64,000 nt of DNA from Silene latifolia (taxonomy: Eukaryota > Streptophyta > Magnoliopsida > Caryophyllales > Caryophyllaceae). A program made the translations under genes and the position numbers. The notes beneath the pieces are model-generated. The model worked only from the letters and a program-made list of their open reading frames with translations. It had not been told where the DNA came from and ran no database searches. The DNA is taken from positions 71,953,634-72,017,633 of the forward strand of contig NC_133537.1 in NCBI RefSeq assembly GCF_048544455.1. Direction: 5' to 3'. The stretch's first letter is position 1, and every line of letters starts with the position of its first letter. This document shows positions 56,477 through 64,000 of this stretch, piece by piece.

Positions 56477-59400
56477 AAGAACTTCGTCCCCGAAGTTCAA
56501 CCCGTACTCAAAAACAAACATACCCACTCGACCATGACACAACAACGCAACAAAGACTCAAAACAAAACCTCAACCACAACTTATACCGACTCAAAACAA
56601 CCTACCTCCACAACATGGCTCACAATATCGTATCCATCACATTATAGTCTGTCGACACTAACTCCATACACTACCAAAAACCATCCACCAAAGCCGCTAG
56701 CTTCGTCTTACTCACATATTATCCACTAGAAAATTCCATTATCAAGATACTCATAATCATCAAACGGAATGTTACATTCAGTTTACTCCCACTCATAACA
56801 TCATCATCCAACTTTCAACACTATCGAACTCATAAACATCATTATCCAACTGTCAACACTATCGAAGTACTCTCACACTCCTAAACATCACACTACTACA
56901 AGCACGACCATGACCTTTTAACAATATCCACCACAATACAAATCCATTCTTTATTCTCCATCAAGACCCAAACTTCCAAATCTACTACAACATGTACAAC
57001 CATTAAATTCTCTTTGTCGCATCCTACTCCTCTTAAGATAAATGTTACGTCCTCGTAACTCACTAATACTAAATCCTTTTCTATACTTCCCAAAATCCTC
57101 ATCACCACCGCATGTCAATGATAACCGACTATAACCTCAACACCTCCAACCATTCCCATATCCAGGTCTCTCTTCCTTTAACAGTTCCCATACCTCAATT
57201 CATTCGGCACACTACCTAACCTATACCACAAAATCCTTAGCATAACCAATACTCCAACTCTTCCACATTACCGCAAAACGACATACCTCCCTATAGAAAG
57301 CATCTATCGCCAAAAGCATACTCACGGTCCACACCTGTTACACACACTCACACTAGATCCTCAAATTCTTTTCTTTTATTGTCGCAAAACTCATCCATAA
57401 CTTAACATGATACTAATTCCCAACCCACTATACTCACTGTCTCAATAAAAGATTATGAATCACCTGTAGCTTCCAGATCGGTACAACACATGTTCTACAA
57501 ATCGCTTGCCATACTATGTCAACCCATGCCTCATCCAAAACAAGGTCAAAAGTATTGTAACAACCTCTCACAACTGTGTCCCATCAACATGATATCACTA
57601 TACCATGACAACAACGGAAACATACACAACTCTCTTCCATATCATACTCTACCCTCACTCCCAAGCTGAACCGAGCAAGAAACATCAATAAACAAAACAA
57701 CAGTCTATATGTCCAAACAAAATTCATAAGAAACAGTTGTAAACAAAACAACAATCTATATGACTGGTATACTCATTTGAAAACGTACTCATCCCACCTA
57801 CTCCACCACAACCGATGATGGCATCGCAACACCGCCACCAACAGCAGCACCGCAGCGCGAAAATACCCGCATCACAACACGAAATACCGTGCCCGGATCA
57901 CCACCCGAGGCATAACAGCCACATCGATAGTCATTGCAACTTATACAATCCCATAAACACTGACTCAGTACAACTTCTATGACAAGAAAACTTCATTAAA
58001 ACCGCTCTACTAGATCATAATGCAACAAATCATACAGAATAAACAGATAAGAACCTCATGAAGATCATCCATACCTTTTCACGGAATAAACATATATCAT
58101 GAATACACATACAAGTATAACTAGCCATGCCACATCACTCAAATTATTACTTTTTGAATATCATTCCATTAGGTTACCGTACCCAACATATATTACAGAA
58201 CATTCAGATAACAACTTTATAACTATTACACCATACCGCTTCTCGTGAGGTCAGAACCTCACACAAACATTTATACACATCATAGACCCATAATCACATC
58301 CAACCAGTCAATCCTGATCACGTAAGTTACCACTTGATAAAGGTTATCTCTCGCCCGAGCTTAACACGCATGCCCTTCGTAACACATTCTCCCATTCGCA
58401 TAACTATCACCTCCTGCCAAATGTAACCATACCATTAGTACCCAAGTACTAGCAACCGCCTCCTATAATCACATCGTATACCCCCTTACAACCATACATA
58501 CCAATCGGGCCTCTACAAAATCAACCTCTTTAAAATGGCTACCTTTCCTATTAATCACCACCCTTAACCACTAGTGACAACACCACAACACCACCACTGT
58601 TCGTATAACAAATCTCTTACACTCACCTATAAATATCACGGTTCTTTCCCAACTCGGTTAACAACCCAAATGACGAACATCAAACCCATCCACAAAATTT
58701 ACAGAAACATTCATCCCAATTTTGCCTTTAATTGTATTGCCACGTAACTCACCTCCAAAATCTCATATCATATAAATACTCTTCCAACGTTTACTCCCCT
58801 TAAGTCCTCGAAGCTCATGGCTAACATGTTGTTCTGAAACTCCTATATAACCACTAACTCACGCCTTCTCATGATACTATCACACATTTCCATGTTTTCT
58901 TACCTTCATGTTTCTTAACTCTGGTCGACGGTCTCTCAGCTTACTTCCATCCTTCTTTCCTCTTTTCACTCAATAATACCAATTAATAATTCAACTCCTT
59001 ATTCCTTCTACCTAACTCTTTAATGCTCCGGTTACCGTCTCATTGCTCCAAAACTCAAATCCCATTATTTCATATCAGTACCATCTTACTCTTTATTACC
59101 ATGGATCTTCTCTTATCATGCTATCGCTCACACTTATCACTAATCAATCCACACTGTCAGTCCACACCATTTTTTTTCTAAACTCATTTCATACCGTTAA
59201 TTGTCCAAGGAAATCACACATTGGTTTCACCTCTTGATAATACAAACTCCTAAACTCGGCCACTACCTTCACATCGCAGCATAACTCGATCTCACCATAC
59301 ACCATTTGTTTCCATACCTCTATAACGACCTTCCATCAATTATAACCGTAACCAACATAATCCTAACCACCCCCCTCCATAAATCCTCGCACATCCCAAT

Positions 59401-59793
59401 TTACCACTATTTGCATCCCTCATTTCAATCTTTTCATTCCCATGTTCCATAAACTTACATCACTCCTTGCATCATATACACTTACCTTCACATTACTCAA
59501 ATTCGCAATTATATCACTCACCACATCTCACAAAACCTGCACCATGCCTCAATAAGCCTTACCAATCTTCCTCTTCCTTTTCCACTATCTATCACAACCA
59601 CATATAACTCATGTCCTCCCCACCGAACTCATACCCACCATAAGGTGCCACTCCTTACATCATAAGATTTGGTAACTTACGCATCAGGACCAACACATAT
59701 GTAAAACAATGCATAAAGAAGCAAAAGAACACCTTTGAATCAAACATAATATGCGACGAAGTAAAAATATAAGCATATGACCCAAAACAGGGG

Positions 59794-59940
59794 TCACTAG
59801 ATCGAGTCCAGCCTACTCGATCGAGTAGGTGAAGGTCAGAAGCACGTACAACAAATTACCAGGTCTACTCGATCGAGTAAGGGGTGCTCGATCGAGTAAC
59901 ACGAGGTGCACTCGATCGAGTAAGGGCCACTCGATCGAGT
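59794..59940. repeat. CTCGATCGAG group in the interior of element F
   Basis: Six exact or near dyads in about 150 bp, remote from either LTR of F. Confidence 0.88.
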
Positions 59941-60331
59941 ACCCTACGCATTTCTCAGCACTGTCCAATCTTCGTAAAATGGTCATATCTCACTCGTTTC
60001 TTGGTCATTTTGGGCGTGTGATCTATCGTTAGAATCGCAAAAGAACAAGTTATTACTCCAATTAGAATCACATCAAATTCATATATACATCTCACGTTAT
60101 AACAGTTTAAAGACCACTTCGCTGTAATCGGAAAACATAACTATTTGATTTTTACTTCCAAACCACTTAAATAACTACAAAGTAAACAAAAACAACTCAA
60201 TGCGCATAAAACCGGTATCCCTAACCACATGTTACTATCTTCAAAAGCTAAGAAACAACATCCATCATGCACATAGATTATTCAACTTGTCAATCATGTA
60301 TTACCCACATGCTTTTATTCTATAACTTTTC

Positions 60332-60337
<6 letters not shown>

Positions 60338-60375
<38 letters not shown>
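60338..60375. repeat. TA microsatellite
   Basis: About 19 TA units in the interior of F. Confidence 0.95.
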
Positions 60376-60379
<4 letters not shown>

Positions 60380-60986
60380 ACATCAAACGCCAAAATTATA
60401 TTCACATGTTACTTAACATAACAACATTATAAAAATTCACTTTCGTCATATAAACATGATTATATCATGAAATCATACTCTTATGCAATATTACTTCACC
60501 TTTTCCATCAAATCATCCATCATACAGTTTATCCAACATATGCATATGAAATTGCAGTAAACAAGTATATAACTTTATCATATAACTTTACGCAAACAAA
60601 ATCATGTATAATCATATCACATCCCCTAATCTCATGTTACTAAGATTGCCACATTATAAATCATTTCCACCATACAACATGATCATCCACAACATATTAT
60701 TATATACATCTTCTTCACATTTGTCCACCATATTCACCAATCCACCACAATCATTCATCCAACATTGTTATACAACATATCATCCAACATCCACAATAAA
60801 ATATTAGTAAACACATAGCGATCCCATGACACCCCATAGTGACCGGTTTAAAGTTGTAGGGCGAGTTCGCGAATTTAGGACGTCTCCCAAGTATTTGCAT
60901 TAGCTCCTAGCAACTCGTACCCGGGTTCTTTTTAATTTGACTCTATACATTCATTGGGCTCATTAGTTACAGGTTCCAAAATCGTC

Positions 60987-60998
60987 GCTCTGATACCA
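60987..60998 (-). promoter_or_regulatory. Primer binding site of element F (initiator tRNA-Met)
   Basis: Minus strand TGGTATCAGAGC, the standard complement of plant initiator tRNA-Met, three bases from the LTR end. It fixes the orientation of F. Confidence 0.9.
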
Positions 60999-61001
60999 CT
61001 T

Positions 61002-61864
61002 TGTAACACCCCCATACTCCAAGTGCTTTACCAGGACCACCTAAAGCATGGAAATTCAACCATCTCGGTTACCCGAGGCAATGAATATCAAATAGACCAT
61101 TAAAAAACGTACTTTAATAAAATAGTTTAAATGAATACATCAAAACCCAAAACTGTAAAGTATGATACAACCGTTCCAAAACCAAAACTAACTAATGTAA
61201 ATATAATATTCGACATAACAGCGGAAGACTTCTAATAGACTCGTGGTGACACATGCCCAGCTATCCCTTGCGCATCCAAAGTATACCTGCTAGACAACTG
61301 CTCACCACCTCCGAATGGATCACCAGAGTTTTTAAAACATTTAAACGGGGTCAGTTACTGTATAAACAATATAAGATAAACAACAACAGATACACAATCA
61401 CAATCTCCAACACCGTCACATCACCAATCATCTGACTACACACTAAAGTGTGTAGCCCTGCCAGAATATCCATCGCAACAGATATTTCTCACCACTAGTG
61501 GGGGACCGCAGCCATTCCCACTTAAGCCCCGCTCATCTCCATCGAGCGAATAACCCATGTTCCTTAATGTGCACATCCCTTCTGTGGCGGGTTCCACAGA
61601 AGGCAAATTAAGGGCGTGAAGCCACTCCCGTAAGTGACTCCACTCAGCTGAGGATGCACCTTACAAACCACAGACAGTTATACGACCAACAACATTATAC
61701 TATCAATAATCACCAACTCCAAATCAAACAACGATATGATATACAACAACCACACTATACAATCACAATATCAATTCAAAACAATGTCAATATCAATTAC
61801 GTTATAATCATCATGCCAATCAACCATCTTATAATCATTTATACAATAACTGAGTAGGGAAACC
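61002..61864 (-). repeat. 5' LTR of element F, truncated in the window by LTR G
   Basis: TGTAACACCCCC... matches the 3' LTR closely up to the GAGTAGGGAAACC block at 61852-61864, then jumps to LTR G. The remainder should resume beyond the window. Confidence 0.88.
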
Positions 61865-62920
61865 TGATCCGGACGATGTCGTCACTCACCCGATCAAACA
61901 CATTTATAATACTCAACAAACTACTAGTTAGCGGTAAGTCGAGGTCGATCCATGGGACGGTGTGCTTTGGGTTCTAAGTCTATCTATCTCAATTTATGCT
62001 AGTGTCACAATTGATGGGATTTGTAGTTGTGTTCTAGACTAATAAAAGCAATAAAGTATAACAAGCAACGAAATAAAGGATGTAAACAAATGGTTTAAAA
62101 GTGCTAGGATATCATGGGGTCATAGGGGATTCATGGTGTTGATCATACAAACATGTTTACAAAGTTGCAAGCAATTAATGTTGTGGAGGAACCGAGTTGG
62201 GTTATGTCTTACGGTTCATAGGAAGAGTTGGGTCCCGGAGCCGAATCGATTAGATTGTACAACACCTACAAGTCGACTTACTTTCCTCCTATTCAACTTC
62301 TATGCATGGTCTAACAAGACTCGAGTTGGTTTATATCTTACAAGTCAAGTTGAATAGATAAGAGATGGTAAAAATGCAAGGATTCATAGGCTTAGCATTT
62401 CATCAAACATAACATGTGCATAAAGTTGACATCACAACAAGCAAGCAATTTAATCATGAAAACATATTAGATTAAGCATGAATCAATCCCATGTTGACTT
62501 CCCTTAATTACCCACTAATCCTAGCTAAGTAACTACTCACTCATCATCATGGGAAACATGTCATTAATGGTGTCAATCATCACAACAAGTATAAACATGA
62601 TAATAGAATGAAGAAATGAACAATAAAGAGTAAAGAGTAAAAGAATTATACCAACTTAAGATGATCCAAATAATAATGCAAAGAATAATAGAAGAAACTT
62701 GATTGATTGATGGAAGGTTGTCAATCTCCCAATAATAACCCAATAATCTTTAATTACCCAATAATAAACTTGAATAATAAACTTGAACAATAATTAAGGA
62801 GAGATTAATGTGTAATTTGTGGAAAGATTAAAGAGTAATCTATTCTAATCTACTCCTAATCTAATCTAAAGAAGGATTTTCTACCCAAAAACAACATGCT
62901 TGATTAATTACAAAGATGGG

Positions 62921-62930
62921 GTATTTATAG
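62921..62930 (-). promoter_or_regulatory. TATA box of LTR G
   Basis: Minus strand CTATAAATAC, about 130 bp downstream of the dyad array. Confidence 0.65.
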
Positions 62931-63061
62931 TGGAAATTAGGTGGGATGCATTAGGTTAACTAAGGGCTAAACTAGTAATTACACTTTTGAGATTTGAGCA
63001 GGGAGACTCCGGTATTTTTCAAGGAAGGGCGTCTTTCTTTGAGGCTTGAAGAAGGCGAAAA

Positions 63062-63282
63062 TGCGCTGGCCGGAATCCGGCGGATTAAGGTGAATCCGGG
63101 CGGATTTCAAAATGCAATCCGGGCGGATTTGGAGAATCCGGGCGGATTTGGGAGAATCCGCTCGGATTGTGGTTCACGTAGCAAGGAAAAGTTTCCTGTC
63201 CAGGAATCCGCTCGTCCCGAGCGAAATATGGGCGTCCTGGGCTTCAACCCGAGCGGGTTGAATTTGACCCGAGCGGGTTGAG
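63062..63282. repeat. Dyad array in U3 of LTR G: AATCCG-N2-CGGATT and AACCCG-N2-CGGGTT
   Basis: Four or five copies of AATCCGGGCGGATT or variants, then CCGAGCG and two copies of ACCCGAGCGGGTT. It has the same position and CG-centred symmetry as the CTCGATCGAG arrays, but unrelated sequence. Confidence 0.85.
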
Positions 63283-63759
63283 CTGTATCTTGAGCTCGGA
63301 TTGTAAAACGGACGTTATTTCCTCATCCGGACTCCTATTGGAGTGATTCAAAAGCCTAGATCACTTGATTTTTCGACGCCGTTCCATCTAGCATATTTTC
63401 AGAGCCAAAGGAGCAACTCTTGGTTCGGTTTTTGAGCGATTTCTTCTTGTAATGCCTTCCCTCTCGTCATTCTTACTTTTAACCCTTTGATCCTTCTACA
63501 TACACTTTATTCCTACATCTTTGGTCATCATTCTTGCCTCCTCTTCATACTAGTCCATCTAATATCATCAATAAGCCTCCATATATGCACGAAAGACGGG
63601 AATTTCCGCCTTATTATCTCCTTTTCTACAAAACATATGAAATGCGATAGAAAAGCAAATAGGAAGGTTTTGACGGATAAAATGGCCATAGAATGTTATA
63701 ATAGTATGCAAAATAGGCTCAATTAGGGGACTAAATGTGCGCAAATAATGTTCACATCA

Positions 63760-64000
63760 AATATCCCCAAACCGAACCTTTACTCGTCCCGAGTAAAGAG
63801 GTGACAAAAACTAGACCTTTATTTAAACTATCCTAATAATATAACCGATATGAGACAATTAGCGGGTCTCACTCCGCCCCTTCAACTCACAACAAGACAA
63901 CCATGAGGTAGGATGCCTTCTTGCAAGGCAAGGTGGGTCTTGCCAAAATGGCGACACATCCAATCATTAAGCACACAAAATCAAGTAATGGATGCATCTA
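63760..64000 (-). other. Start of the element G interior (3' end), with polypurine tract
   Basis: Minus strand GGTTCGGTTTGGGGATATT abuts the LTR, followed by TTTACTCG(G/T)-type sequence shared with element B at 10530. No ORF in the 240 bp seen. Confidence 0.65.

Larger units (their letters stand above)
56477..60986 (-). other. Interior of element F, no ORFs
   Basis: No domain found on either strand. The + strand has very little G. It contains a dyad group (59794-59940) and a TA microsatellite (60338-60375). Otherwise I see nothing. Confidence 0.6.
55000..61864 (-). mobile_element. Element F: decayed minus-strand LTR element with tRNA-Met primer site
   Basis: 3' LTR 55000-56460, polypurine tract, 4.5 kb interior without ORFs, primer site 60998-60987, and 5' LTR from 61002, cut at 61864 by LTR G. 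The two LTRs are very similar by eye. Primer type and LTR ends fit a Ty3 chromovirus such as Tekay, but copia elements use the same tRNA and no coding sequence survives to decide. It may be a large non-autonomous derivative. Confidence 0.78.
61865..63759 (-). repeat. 3' LTR of element G (Athila-like, 1895 bp)
   Basis: TGATCCGG...CACATCA, preceded by candidate duplication AAACC (61860-61864). It is followed by a polypurine tract almost identical to that of element B, so it is a 3' LTR on the minus strand whose interior lies to the right. A TATA box (62930-62921) lies downstream of dyad arrays (63282-63062). A GTCGAGGTCGATCC block near 61937 echoes the U5 block of the other Athila LTRs. Confidence 0.8.

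Overview
This is plant nuclear DNA made almost entirely of LTR retrotransposons inserted into one another. I see no host gene, tRNA, rRNA or CRISPR array. A plant origin follows from the ATHILA-type ORF, two Tat-lineage Ty3 elements with a second RNase H, a plant mobile domain (PMD) gene, and primer sites matching plant tRNA-Asp and initiator tRNA-Met. A eudicot, perhaps in Caryophyllales, is a weak guess.

Layout. The oldest visible layer is K/F: degraded elements on the - strand with LTRs of the form TGTAACAC...GTATTACA (K LTR 48096-51070; F 55000 to past 61864). An Athila-like, gag-only element B (- strand, 7726-48095, left end outside the window) sits in the K LTR. B was then hit four times. 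Element A (Athila-like, gag-pro plus ATHILA ORF, - strand, 1-7725) and solo LTR C (8747-10157) lie in its 3' LTR. Two Tat elements lie in its 5' LTR: D (14294-27425, + strand, duplication ACAAC) and E (28308-48045, + strand, duplication AAAAT). Solo LTR H (49031-50403, duplication CTACC) also interrupts K. The LTR of another Athila-like element, G (61865-63759), interrupts the 5' LTR of F. The two LTRs of B serve as each other's empty-site controls, so the order of insertion can be read directly.

Coding content. Every protein gene seen belongs to a retroelement and is broken. A and B keep gag-type ORFs but have no reverse transcriptase. D and E keep gag, protease, RT, RNase H and integrase in pieces, with stops, frameshifts, a deletion through RT in D, and a 33-bp duplication plus an altered catalytic box in E. 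E also carries two genes on its antisense strand. One is a PMD gene that I can reconstruct as seven exons with good splice sites. The other resembles DUF7745 proteins.

Most unusual signals. (1) Arrays of short CG-centred dyads lie just upstream of the LTR TATA boxes: CTCGATCGAG or CTCGGTCGAG in Athila-like LTRs and in the unrelated K/F LTRs, AATCCG-N2-CGGATT in G, and CGCAGC-N4-GCTGCG in E. In A and B the same dyads also occur inside the gag-protease coding linker. (2) Two sets of inverted repeats keep their pairing while their sequence changes between subfamilies: one at the 5' end of the Athila-like LTRs and a two-hairpin module in the K/F LTRs. (3) The spliced antisense PMD gene in E.
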